Made by a program: the position numbers and the translations under genes
Notes under the pieces: generated by a model
What the model was told of the DNA's origin: nothing
The model's database searches: none
Seen by the model: only the letters and a program-made list of their open reading frames with translations
NCBI RefSeq assembly: GCF_002155975.1
Contig: NZ_MUMI01000094.1
Location: forward strand, 1-64,000
Reading direction: 5' to 3'
DNA: 64,000 bases
From: Amycolatopsis kentuckyensis
GTDB lineage: Bacteria; Actinomycetota; Actinomycetes; Mycobacteriales; Pseudonocardiaceae
Part shown: positions 15,552 to 23,282 of the stretch, piece by piece
Position numbering within the stretch: position 1 is the first letter of the stretch
Layout: the number at the start of each line of letters is the position of its first letter

Positions 15552-17141
15552 ATGGCCACGACTCCGGAAAGCGCACCGAACCGAGCACGTCCCTTGTGGC
15601 CCATCGGCGACGGAGGCCGGCCGCTGCTGCGCATCGGCGAGGACCCCGAAGCGATCCGGGTCCTGACCGCCGCGCTCAACGACCGCATCGTGCCCGACAC
15701 CTACGTCTCCGACGGCGCCCCGGTCGTGGTGGAGGAGATCTCCGGCGCGGCCGGCCCGGCCACCGGAGACGACGACGTGGCGTTGCCGATCACCGCGTCG
15801 GTGCTCAAACCGCCGCTGCTGGCCGGGCTGCTGGCCGAACACACCCAGATCATCCAGTCCAAGAATAAGGGAGGCGACGAAGAGGTGATGCCCGGCCGGG
15901 ACGTGCTCGGTGCGGTGCTGGCCCGGCAGCACTGGCCAGGGCTGCCCGTGTTGCGGCGGATCATCTCCACCCCGGTGATCCGCCCGGACGGCACCCTGCT
16001 GCAGACCCCTGGCTACGACCCGGCGACCGGGTTCTACCTGGCCCGCAACGACGACCTGGCCCCGATCCCGGACCACCCGAGCCCGGAGGAGGTGACGGCG
16101 GCGCGGGAGTTTCTGCTGGACCGGTTCCTGCGGGACTTCCCGTGGCGCAGCGACGCTGACCGGGCGAACTACCTGGCCTTGTTGGTGACGCCGCTGATCC
16201 GGCCCTACACCTGCGCGTTGTCGCCGTTCGGGATGATCGAGGCGTCCATGCCCGGCTCCGGCAAGACGATCCTGACCGGGTGCGTGGGGCTGCTGGTCGG
16301 GCAGAAAGTGCTGACCTGGAACGACTCGGAAGACGAGTTGCGCAAGCTCATCACCACCGTGCTCGCCGAAGCCGCCGGCGTGGTGGTGTTCGACAACCTG
16401 ACCGAGGGCTCGGTGGTCAAGTCGGCGACGCTGGCGCGGCTGATGACCGAGCGGACGTGGTCGGATCGCCGCCTGGGCACCAACGCCGCGGCCACCTACC
16501 CGAACGACCGGCTGTGGCTGGCCACCGGCAACAACCTGCACACCGGCGCGGACATGGCCTCGCGCACGGTGTGGGTGCGGCTGGACCCCAACTGCCCCCG
16601 CCCGGAAGCCCGCACAGGGTTCACGATCCCGAACCTGGACTCCTGGACCCTCGATCCGGTCAACCGGGCGACGGTGCTGCGGCACGTGCTGATCCTGATT
16701 CTCGACTGGACCACGCACGGGGCACCGACGGCCACCGCCGTCCCGCAGATGCGGCAGTTCACCGCCTGGGCTCGCCAGCTGGGCGGGTTCCTCGAACACC
16801 ACGGCATCGGCGGGTTCCTCGCCAACGCCGCGGCCAACCGGGACCTCGACGACGACAACGCCGAATGGCGCTCGTTCCTGCTCACCTGGCGCGACCTCCA
16901 CGGCGACCGAGCGCTGACGGCCAAGGAGCTGACCGTCAGCGGGCAGGAGAGCATGGTCGGCACCGACGTGTGGGACGGGACGTTCCCCACCAACGGCGCC
17001 GGCCGTCCGCTCACCACCAAGTCGCTCGGGCGATTGCTGGCAGGGCATGTGGACCGCTGGCACGGCGACGTCGTGTTACGCAGCGTGCTCGAAAGCCACA
17101 AGAACGTCCTGACCTACTGGGTCGAGAAGGACGGTTCGTAG
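15552..17141 (+). CDS. element replication ATPase (P-loop, helicase-like)
   Basis: 529 aa. Walker A is MPGSGKTI (233-240) and AAGVVVFDN is a Walker B-like strand; NDRLWLATGNNLHTG resembles the sensor-1 region of AAA+/SF3-like replicative ATPases fused to or encoded beside prim-pol primases. It probably acts as origin-binding ATPase/helicase for the excised element. The ATG at 15552 is chosen over 15522 because GAGGAGGA ends eight bases upstream. The iteron field starts 15 bp after its stop. Confidence 0.7.
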   Translation: MATTPESAPNRARPLWPIGDGGRPLLRIGEDPEAIRVLTAALNDRIVPDTYVSDGAPVVVEEISGAAGPATGDDDVALPITASVLKPPLLAGLLAEHTQIIQSKNKGGDEEVMPGRDVLGAVLARQHWPGLPVLRRIISTPVIRPDGTLLQTPGYDPATGFYLARNDDLAPIPDHPSPEEVTAAREFLLDRFLRDFPWRSDADRANYLALLVTPLIRPYTCALSPFGMIEASMPGSGKTILTGCVGLLVGQKVLTWNDSEDELRKLITTVLAEAAGVVVFDNLTEGSVVKSATLARLMTERTWSDRRLGTNAAATYPNDRLWLATGNNLHTGADMASRTVWVRLDPNCPRPEARTGFTIPNLDSWTLDPVNRATVLRHVLILILDWTTHGAPTATAVPQMRQFTAWARQLGGFLEHHGIGGFLANAAANRDLDDDNAEWRSFLLTWRDLHGDRALTAKELTVSGQESMVGTDVWDGTFPTNGAGRPLTTKSLGRLLAGHVDRWHGDVVLRSVLESHKNVLTYWVEKDGS

Positions 17142-17155
17142 TCACACCAGCCGAG

Positions 17156-17368
17156 AAGAAACCCGCAAACCCGCAAACCCGCAAACGATCTTGTTCTAGC
17201 TCTCTGAACAGCAAAAACGCGGTCATGATCGTTTGCGGGTTTGTCGCGGGCCACTGACCCGCAAACCCGCAAACCCGCCGATCCGCGGGTTCAAACCCGC
17301 AAACCCGCAGACAAACCCGCCAGCAGATCCGCAGGTCGACGGCCACTTTGCGGGTTTGCGGGTTTCTT
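17156..17368. other. iteron-like repeat field, candidate replication origin
   Basis: The 8-mer AAACCCGC occurs at least eight times in direct orientation (clusters at 17157-17186, 17256-17279 and 17292-17319) and again inverted (17231-17242 and 17346-17366). A perfect 16-bp inverted repeat, AAACCCGCAAACGATC (17175-17190) and its complement (17227-17242), is embedded. Location between the replication ATPase and xis/int fits an iteron origin or a dense regulator-binding region. Confidence 0.65.
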
Positions 17369-17531
17369 CCCGCCCCGCCACACAACACGGACACGCCAGC
17401 GGTCAACCCATCGCCCCACCACCTGCCAGCCATCACGGCGACCACCCACACACCGTCACCAGATCGGCCCCGACGCGCTCACGTCGGGGCCGGCGTTTGT
17501 GCCCGCTCGCCGGGCCGTTCGGAGGCAAGCC

Positions 17532-17735
17532 ATGGCGCACCAGCGCGGTTCCACCAAGCGTGAGTTGCTCAAGATTGCAGACGTCTGCGAAGAGCTGGAC
17601 ATCGCACCGTCCACTTTCTACGAATGGCGCGCGAAGGAGTGCGCCCCGAAGTGCATCAAGCTGCCGAACGGTAGCGTCCGGATTCGTCGTTGCGACCTGG
17701 AGTCCTGGCTGGAAGACCGTGAGGTGGCTGCGTGA
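17532..17735 (+). CDS. xis: excisionase / MerR-like helix-turn-helix protein
   Basis: 67 aa: LLKIADVCEELDIAPSTFYEW is an AlpA/HTH_17-type winged helix-turn-helix and IRRCDLESWLEDRE the typical end. Small proteins like this act as recombination directionality factors or regulators of the adjacent integrase. ATG at 17532 has GGAGG nine bases upstream. It overlaps the integrase start by four bases (GTGA), so the two are translationally coupled. Confidence 0.8.
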   Translation: MAHQRGSTKRELLKIADVCEELDIAPSTFYEWRAKECAPKCIKLPNGSVRIRRCDLESWLEDREVAA

Positions 17736-19153
17736 TCAACTCGTCTTACAACGTCCGCGTGTGGGCTCTCGACACGCGCCGCAACGCGGCCGGGCAGATC
17801 ACCAGCTATCGCGTGCGTTGGCGTGTCGAGCGCGAGGATTTCCGCGAGTCGTTCAAGAACTACCGGCAGGCGGAGAACTTCCGCTCGGACTTGCTGTCAG
17901 CGCAGAACAAGGGCGAGTCCTTCGACTTGGTGTCCGGCCTGCCGTCGTCGATGACGCGACCCAAGGGGGATATGTCCTGGTACGACTTCACGGTCGCCTA
18001 TGTCGACATGAAGTGGCCGGACGCCGCCGCGACTGCGAGGCAGACGAGGGCTGAAGCGCTGATGCGCGTGATGCCGGTATTTGTCAAGGCGGGCAAGAAC
18101 CCGCCCGACGCGAAGGCGGTGCGGTCCGCGTTGCGGCAGTGGGGATACAACACCGAGTACCGCACCAACCGCGAGGTGCCAGCCGAAGTGCGAAAGGTGC
18201 TCGACTGGCTGGCGCGCAACACGTTGTCGGTCCGGGCGGTCATGGACCCGGACATCCTCCGTGCGCTGCAGCGCGCCGTGACGCGGCGGCTCGACGGCAA
18301 GAAGTTCGCTCCGAGCGTGGCGCGCAAGACGCGCGGCGTGCTGTTCAACGCGCTCGACTACGCCATCGAAAGGCGGCTGATCGAGGCGAACCCGCTGGCC
18401 TCGGTGAAGTGGACCGCGATGCCCAAGGGCAAACGCAAGGTCGACAAGCGAGCGGTGCCAAACCCGATCCAGGCCCGCACGTTGCTGGCCGGCGTCGGCG
18501 CGCTGCCACGCAGCGGGCCGCGGCTCGAGGCGTTCTTCGGCACCATGTACTACGCCGGCTTGCGGCCGGAGGAAGCCGTGTCGCTGAACAAGCGGAACCT
18601 GGCCTCGTTCCCGGAGCCGGTCTGGAACGAGGAGACGAACGAGTTCGACTACGACTGGGGCGAGTTTCGCCTGGACAAGGCGGAGCCGCACGTCGGGGGC
18701 CGGTGGACCGACAGCGGGAAGCCGCGCGACGACCGGCCGCTGAAGTCTCGAGACGACGACGAGGAACGCACCGTGGCGTTTCCGCCGGACCTGACCCGGC
18801 TGCTCTGGCGGCATGTGCGGATGTTCGGGTACGGGCCGGACGGCCGGCTGTTCCAGGCAGAGCAGGGCGGCGAGATACCGATGATCACTTATACCCGCGC
18901 CTGGCGTGCCGCCCGCAAGGCGGTTCTAACCGAGCAGGTTCGAGCGACACCGCTTGCGGGGCGGCCCTACGACCTTCGGCACGCGGCCGTCAGCACTCAG
19001 CTGGCCGCGGGGGTCGACCCGGCCACGGTCGCTGCGTGGGCCGGTCACTCGGTTTCGGTGCTGCTGGAGATCTACGCGGCGTTCCTGGACGGGGGGCAGG
19101 CTGCCAACCGGGCACGGATCGAGAAGATCCTCGGCCACAAGCCCTCGACGTGA
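17732..19153 (+). CDS. int: tyrosine recombinase integrase
   Basis: 473 aa. The catalytic set is visible: R278 in YYAGLRPEEAV, R416 in YDLRHAAVS (Tyr replaces the first His, common in actinomycete integrases), H439 in WAGHS and nucleophile Y448 in LLEIYAAF. The N-terminal part holds the arm-binding and SAM-like core-binding domains. It should recombine attP with the tRNA-Arg 3' end. The gene is intact and lies 1.4 kb from the right attachment site. Confidence 0.93.
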   Translation: MINSSYNVRVWALDTRRNAAGQITSYRVRWRVEREDFRESFKNYRQAENFRSDLLSAQNKGESFDLVSGLPSSMTRPKGDMSWYDFTVAYVDMKWPDAAATARQTRAEALMRVMPVFVKAGKNPPDAKAVRSALRQWGYNTEYRTNREVPAEVRKVLDWLARNTLSVRAVMDPDILRALQRAVTRRLDGKKFAPSVARKTRGVLFNALDYAIERRLIEANPLASVKWTAMPKGKRKVDKRAVPNPIQARTLLAGVGALPRSGPRLEAFFGTMYYAGLRPEEAVSLNKRNLASFPEPVWNEETNEFDYDWGEFRLDKAEPHVGGRWTDSGKPRDDRPLKSRDDDEERTVAFPPDLTRLLWRHVRMFGYGPDGRLFQAEQGGEIPMITYTRAWRAARKAVLTEQVRATPLAGRPYDLRHAAVSTQLAAGVDPATVAAWAGHSVSVLLEIYAAFLDGGQAANRARIEKILGHKPST

Positions 19154-19188
19154 GCCGGGGCGACCATACTGATTCGTTGGGAAGGTCC

Positions 19189-20097
19189 TTAATTTGTGTG
19201 TGTACTCCCGAGGGAAGGTGGTTGCTCCTCTTCTGAGGAAGATACCGTGAACGCGAGGAGTTCAAGGGCTTTGGAGGGTTCTTTTTGGATCTCGGGAAAC
19301 CTTTCGAGGGCTTGCATCTCCTTGACGGAAAGGTTTCTGGTTAGTAGAACTGGACCGTGTGATGTCTGATACTTCACCAGAAAGAGAGAGCCGATTCGAA
19401 TGCATGCGCTCGGGATTTCCGCAAGATCTTTGATTAGGCCACTCACTGCCTGTGCGCTCTTGAGGTCGGCGTCAGCCTGTGGGAGTACAAGGCCCTGAAG
19501 TTCGATAGCTCTCTCGATCTTGTCGAGTCGCTCTCTCATCTCTTCGGAAGTGGCGGCCTTTTTTACTTTGGCTGTCCACTTGCGGAATATTGAACCACGC
19601 TTCGTCTCCACGTTCTCGGGATCCCCGTAGCCGAGGTACTGAGCGATAGTGTCAACACTATGAAATATTCTACTGGAAATCTCCCGGTCGTCTGTGCCTA
19701 AGTAGATCGCAACGCTTATTCGCGCATCTTCCTCGTTCAATCCTGGATCCGAATGCGTTTTTCCATGAGGATTGTGGGTATTTATTTGCATGCCCTGTCC
19801 GGCGGGTAGCGGCAGTATGCTCCGAATCTTCAGTCCTGGGTTTGCCTTGATCGCTTCCTCTGAGATTCGATGCCTTGGGTACAGATGGTCTTCTAGCCAG
19901 GCGGAGATATTTTCGATTTCTCCCGTCAGATAGAAGAGGCCTTCCGGCAACTCTGGCCAAATCTGCCCAATCTTTGTTACGTTGTATTCGTCGAATAGCT
20001 CAACCAGTCTGCGAAGTCCTCGGATAGATTCTTCGAGTTGAGTGAGCAATAGTGAAGGTTCAAAGTCTTTATCGTCTTTCCCGTGTGTAGGCACCAC
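19189..20097 (-). CDS. low-GC hypothetical cargo protein
   Basis: 302 aa from GTG at 20097 (AAAGGAG seven to eight bases upstream). No signal or membrane segment; a charged coiled-coil stretch (SEEMRERLDKIERAIEL) lies about residues 180-200, and the N-terminal half is mixed alpha/beta (LPEGLFYLTGEIENISAWLE). GC content is far below the neighbours, indicating recent acquisition. It is convergent with the integrase at the right end, a usual cargo position. No family recognised. Confidence 0.7.
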   Translation of the reverse strand: MVPTHGKDDKDFEPSLLLTQLEESIRGLRRLVELFDEYNVTKIGQIWPELPEGLFYLTGEIENISAWLEDHLYPRHRISEEAIKANPGLKIRSILPLPAGQGMQINTHNPHGKTHSDPGLNEEDARISVAIYLGTDDREISSRIFHSVDTIAQYLGYGDPENVETKRGSIFRKWTAKVKKAATSEEMRERLDKIERAIELQGLVLPQADADLKSAQAVSGLIKDLAEIPSACIRIGSLFLVKYQTSHGPVLLTRNLSVKEMQALERFPEIQKEPSKALELLAFTVSSSEEEQPPSLGSTHTN

Positions 20098-20187
20098 TGT
20101 GACTCCTTTCGCTAGTGGTTAGGAATCGTGCTAAAGGAACTGGACGTTACGGCCTGTCGCCTAGTAGCGGTGGATGTGCTTGTGGAG

Positions 20188-20392
20188 GCAAGGAGGCGTC
20201 GCTTGCTGTACCGCCCGCACGACCTTCGGCGCGCAGCGGTCAGGACGTGGCTGGCCGTGGGCGGTCGCCCTGATGGTGGTCGCCGCGTGGGTCAGTCGCT
20301 CAGTGCTATTAGAGATCTACGCGGCGTCGTCTGGACGGGACAGACCGCCAACCGGGCATGGGCCCGGAAGAACCTTGGCCACAAGCCACCGG
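20188..20392 (+). pseudogene. remnant of a tyrosine integrase 3' end
   Basis: Pieces in shifting frames, RPHDLRRAAVRTWLAVG, SVLLEIYAAS and QTANRAWARKNLGHKPPAG, match the C-terminus of the intact integrase (RPYDLRHAAVSTQLAAG, SVLLEIYAAF, QAANRARIEKILGHKPST). The catalytic His is replaced and frames are broken. It marks an earlier element or a partial duplication next to the attachment site. Confidence 0.75.
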
Positions 20393-20430
20393 CCGGGAGG
20401 GAGGCACGTGCTTGCCCTCGTGCCCGTGGG

Positions 20431-20444
20431 CACGCATTGGTCGT
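20431..20444 (+). repeat. 14-bp direct repeat near right end (copy 2)
   Basis: Exact copy of CACGCATTGGTCGT at 4720-4733, same orientation, 106 bp inside the right att repeat. See the left copy for interpretation. Confidence 0.4.
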
Positions 20445-20457
20445 GAACATTCGTTCA
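20444..20457. promoter_or_regulatory. TGAAC-N4-GTTCA dyad near right end
   Basis: TGAACATTCGTTCA is a perfect 5-4-5 dyad of the GAAC-N4-GTTC type seen in Gram-positive LexA boxes. No intact gene follows it, so it could equally be a recombination-protein site or chance. Confidence 0.3.
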
Positions 20458-20511
20458 TGACCGGATACAGCCGGAGTCAACCGGAGCGCGGGAAGAATCG
20501 CTTCGGGCGCG

Positions 20512-20535
20512 AAACCGCTGGCAGGAAGCGGTTTT
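20512..20535 (-). terminator. element-borne terminator after tRNA-Arg
   Basis: AAACCGC (20512-20518) and GCGGTTT (20528-20534) form a hairpin with a T-run in the tRNA (minus) direction, 18 bp past the tRNA 3' end. It would replace the native terminator displaced to 4547-4583 by integration. Confidence 0.5.
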
Positions 20536-20549
20536 ACCCGCTCCCGTAG

Positions 20550-20596
20550 GGGTGCCCTCGGCAGGATTCGAACCTGCGACACCTGCCTCCGGAGGG
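20550..20596. repeat. attR: 47-bp repeat within tRNA-Arg
   Basis: Identical to 4594-4640. It lies within the 3' half of the intact tRNA gene, so integration restored the tRNA. Confidence 0.9.
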
Positions 20597-20625
20597 CAGT
20601 GCTCTATCCCCTGAGCTACGAGGGC
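20553..20625 (-). tRNA. tRNA-Arg (anticodon CCG)
   Basis: 73-nt tRNA on the minus strand: acceptor GCCCTCG/CGAGGGC, D arm AGCTCAGGGGATAGAGC, anticodon stem CTGCC/GGCAG around loop CTCCGGA (anticodon CCG, codon CGG), T arm GCAGGTTCGAATCCTGC, discriminator A; CCA is not encoded. It is the integration target of the element. Confidence 0.95.
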
Positions 20626-20775
20626 CCATCGCTGGGCGACTCCGAAAGCTTAGCGCATGCCCCGCGACCCCCCTCCCGCAGGTGGTCCGACCGACAACCG
20701 CCCTGGTCAGGGCGGTGAAGTTGATCCATTCGGCTGGTCGTCGCTAGCGTGGGAGGCCCACCTGAAGGAGCCGAG

Positions 20776-21876
20776 ATGGCCGAGCCGTTCCAGGTAGCTC
20801 TCGATGAGGGCGATGTCGCCGACCTGCGGGCGCGGCTGCGGCGGACCCGGTGGCCCGAGGCCGAGACCGTCGATGACTGGTCGCAGGGGGTTCCGCTGGC
20901 CTACGTGCGCGAGCTCTGCCGTGACTGGGGCGAAGAATACGACTTCGGGTTCGCCCGGCGGCTCAACGCCTTTCCGCAGTTCCGGGCCACCGTCGACGGT
21001 GTCGGCCTGCACTTCCTGCACGTCCGGTCGCCCGAGGCGGATGCGTTGCCGCTCGTGCTCACCCACGGGTGGCCCGGGTCCGTTCTCGAATTCCTCGATG
21101 TCCTCGGGCCGCTCACCGATCCCGCGAAGCACGGGGGTGATCCCGCCGATGCCTTCCACGTCGTCGCGCCGTCGCTGCCCGGGTTCGGGTGGAGTGACAA
21201 GCCCGCGCTGAAGATCCCGCGGGTCGCCGAGCTGTGGGACGGGCTCATGACGTCGCTCGGCTACGACCGCTACGGCGCCCAGGGCGGTGACTGGGGCGCC
21301 GCCGTCACCAACGCGCTGGCGCGGTCCGGCCACGTCGCCGGCGTGCACGTCAACTTCGCGCCCGTGCGGATGGACACCGCCGATCCGACGCCCGAGGAGA
21401 GCCGGGCCCTCGCCGATCTGCAGGAGTTCCGGCGGACCGGCAGCGGCTACTCCGCCCAGCAGGGCACCCGCCCGCAGACGCTCGGCTACGGCCTCACCGA
21501 CTCGCCCGCCGGGCAGGCCGCCTGGATCGCCGAGAAGTTCTGGGCCTGGACCGACCACAAGGGACACCCCGAGGAAGCCGTCGACCGGCAGCGCATCCTG
21601 GACACCATCTCCGTCTACTGGTTCACCGCGACGGCGGCTTCGTCCGCGCGGATGTACTGGGAGAACAACGACCGCGACCTGTCTACTGTGGACGTTCCGG
21701 CCGGGGTTTCGGTGTTCCCCAAGGAGATCGTCCGGCCGTCGCGGCGGCAGGCCGAGCAGCGCCACACCGATCTGCGCTGGTTCGAGGAGCTGCCCGTCGG
21801 AGGGCACTTCGCCGCGCTGGAGCAGCCCGGGCTGTTCGTCGAGCAGGTCCGCGGCTTCTTCCGGCTGGTGCGTTAG
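20776..21876 (+). CDS. epoxide hydrolase (EHN/alpha-beta hydrolase)
   Basis: 366 aa. The N-terminal EHN domain (residues about 4-105, VADLRARLRRTRWPEAE) precedes an alpha/beta hydrolase core with the oxyanion motif HGWPGS, nucleophile Asp in QGGDWG, and catalytic His in GGHFAALEQP, as in microsomal-type epoxide hydrolases. It hydrolyses epoxides to diols, probably for detoxification. The ATG at 20776 follows AAGGAGCCGAG. It is the first gene beyond the tRNA and appears monocistronic. Confidence 0.88.
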   Translation: MAEPFQVALDEGDVADLRARLRRTRWPEAETVDDWSQGVPLAYVRELCRDWGEEYDFGFARRLNAFPQFRATVDGVGLHFLHVRSPEADALPLVLTHGWPGSVLEFLDVLGPLTDPAKHGGDPADAFHVVAPSLPGFGWSDKPALKIPRVAELWDGLMTSLGYDRYGAQGGDWGAAVTNALARSGHVAGVHVNFAPVRMDTADPTPEESRALADLQEFRRTGSGYSAQQGTRPQTLGYGLTDSPAGQAAWIAEKFWAWTDHKGHPEEAVDRQRILDTISVYWFTATAASSARMYWENNDRDLSTVDVPAGVSVFPKEIVRPSRRQAEQRHTDLRWFEELPVGGHFAALEQPGLFVEQVRGFFRLVR

Positions 21877-21929
21877 GCGAGCCAGCCGCCGGTCAGCCGC
21901 TGCACGGCCGCGCCGTCTCCACCTCCATC

Positions 21930-22180
21930 GTCTCGCGAACCGCCGAGACGGCTCCTGCTCGATCGTGCCGATGTGGCCGGCGCCGGCGTTGCGCAGGCGT
22001 TCGGCGCGGCCGGTGTCGCGCAGCGTGGCGACCGTGCGGAAGCCCCGCCGGGCCGCCAGCGCCGCCGTGGCCAGGCTGATCCCGGGGGCGCCGAGCTTCT
22101 GCAAGGCGCTGGGTTTCGCCGCCGAACCGCTGGCCGGGCTCGTGTCGGAGGATCGCGTCCGACTATGTGAGCCGCTCACC
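21930..22180 (-). pseudogene. remnant of a zinc-type alcohol dehydrogenase/quinone oxidoreductase
   Basis: One minus-strand segment reads ISLATAALAARRGFRTVATL and RDTGRAERLRNAGAGHIG, the Rossmann segment of MDR quinone oxidoreductases, but the glycine loop is altered and both flanks are missing. It is a short relic between the epoxide hydrolase and the metal exporter. Confidence 0.4.
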
Positions 22181-22300
22181 CGGATGGTCGACGCCGAAGC
22201 GTGACGAGTCCGCCTGGCGGGAAACCCCGGCTGGTGGATTGGGTGGCTTTGCCGTGCGCGGTAGCTTGCGGGGGGATGAACTTAGGCTGACCTCTGTTGC

Positions 22301-22324
22301 ACATATGCGCATCCGACTATATGT
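22301..22324. promoter_or_regulatory. candidate metal-responsive operator
   Basis: ACATAT (22301-22306) and ATATGT (22319-22324) form a 6-12-6 inverted repeat, with ATGCGCAT inside, in an AT-rich island 34 bp before the CDF exporter start. ArsR/SmtB-type metal sensors bind sites of this style. No such regulator gene is nearby. Confidence 0.4.
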
Positions 22325-22357
22325 TTGGCCCGACGGCAAACCGGGAACGGAGGCGGA

Positions 22358-23278
22358 ATGGGTCAGGGACACGGCCACGGGCACGCGGTCGCGCCGGCGA
22401 GCGCGTCGGGACGCCACGTGCGGGGGCTGGTCATCGCCCTGGCCATCGGCGCCGGGTTCATGGTGCTCGAGTTCGTCGTCAGCCTGACGACCGGCTCGCT
22501 GGCCCTGATGTCGGACGCGGCCCACATGTTCACCGACGTCCTCGGCGTGGGCATGGCCCTGGCCGCGATCATGCTGGCGCGGCGCAGCGGCCCGACGGTC
22601 GGCCGCACGTTCGGGCTCTACCGCGCGGAGGTGCTGGCCGCGCTGGCCAACGCGCTCCTGCTGTTCGGCGTCGCGGGGTACGTCCTGATCGAGGCGATCG
22701 GCCGCATCGGCGACCCGCCCGCGGTCCCGGGCCTCCCGGTCCTGCTGGCTGCGGCGGCCGGCCTGGTGGCCAACCTGGTGTCGTTCGCGGTGCTGCGCGC
22801 GGGCGCGAAGGAGAGCATCAACGTCCGCGGCGCGTACCTCGAGGTCCTGGCCGACTTGATCGGCTCGGTCGGCGTCCTGGTCAGCGGCGCGGTGACGCTG
22901 CTGACGGGCTGGCGCTACGCCGACCCGATCATCGGTGTCGCGATCGGGCTGTGGGTGCTGCCCCGCACGTGGCTGCTGGCCCGCCGGGCGCTGCGCATCC
23001 TGTTCCAGCACGCACCGCAGGGCGTGGACGTCGGAGCGATCAACGCGGAGCTCTCGGCGCTGCCGGGCGTGGCGGACGTGCACGACCTGCACGTGTGGAC
23101 GCTGACCTCGGGCATGGAGGTGGCTTCGGCGCACCTGACGCTGGCGCCGCCGGCGAAGCAGTCGGACGTGCTGACGGAGGCGCAGGACCTGCTGTCTTCG
23201 CGGTACGCGATCGAGCACGCGACGCTGCAGGTCGAGGCGCCGCAGTGCGCTCGCCGCTGCCAGGAGCTGTCCTGGTGA
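22358..23278 (+). CDS. cation diffusion facilitator (Zn/Co/Cd exporter)
   Basis: 306 aa. A His-rich N-terminus (GQGHGHGHAVAP) and six transmembrane helices are seen, with the metal-site motif ALMSDAAHMFTDVLG in helix 2 and YADPIIGVAIGLWV in helix 5, then a cytoplasmic C-terminal domain (VADVHDLHVWTLTSG). CDF proteins export divalent cations by proton antiport. The ATG at 22358 follows CGGAGGCGG. Its upstream AT-rich palindrome suggests metal-controlled expression. Confidence 0.88.
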   Translation: MGQGHGHGHAVAPASASGRHVRGLVIALAIGAGFMVLEFVVSLTTGSLALMSDAAHMFTDVLGVGMALAAIMLARRSGPTVGRTFGLYRAEVLAALANALLLFGVAGYVLIEAIGRIGDPPAVPGLPVLLAAAAGLVANLVSFAVLRAGAKESINVRGAYLEVLADLIGSVGVLVSGAVTLLTGWRYADPIIGVAIGLWVLPRTWLLARRALRILFQHAPQGVDVGAINAELSALPGVADVHDLHVWTLTSGMEVASAHLTLAPPAKQSDVLTEAQDLLSSRYAIEHATLQVEAPQCARRCQELSW

Positions 23279-23282
23279 CGCG

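Larger units (their letters stand above)
4594..20596. mobile_element. tRNA-Arg integrated element (RepPP/AICE-like, 16.0 kb)
   Basis: The element is bounded by 47-bp direct repeats of tRNA-Arg(CCG). It contains a tyrosine integrase (17732-19153), overlapping excisionase (17532-17735), iteron-like repeats (about 17156-17368), a replication ATPase, a prim-pol primase, a zinc-ribbon protein, a cytosine methyltransferase and a DUF4417 protein, the usual core of actinomycete integrative elements with prim-pol replication. An NLR/effector pair and two low-GC genes are cargo. No FtsK/TraB translocase, spd or NUDIX gene is seen, so self-transfer is doubtful. Confidence 0.88.

Noticed and set aside
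17156-17368. CRISPR array
   Set aside because: Repeats are 8-mers in both orientations with irregular, very short spacing, and there are no cas genes.
20128-20460. 110-codon functional short integrase
   Set aside because: Homology to the integrase changes frame and catalytic residues are lost, so it is a remnant.
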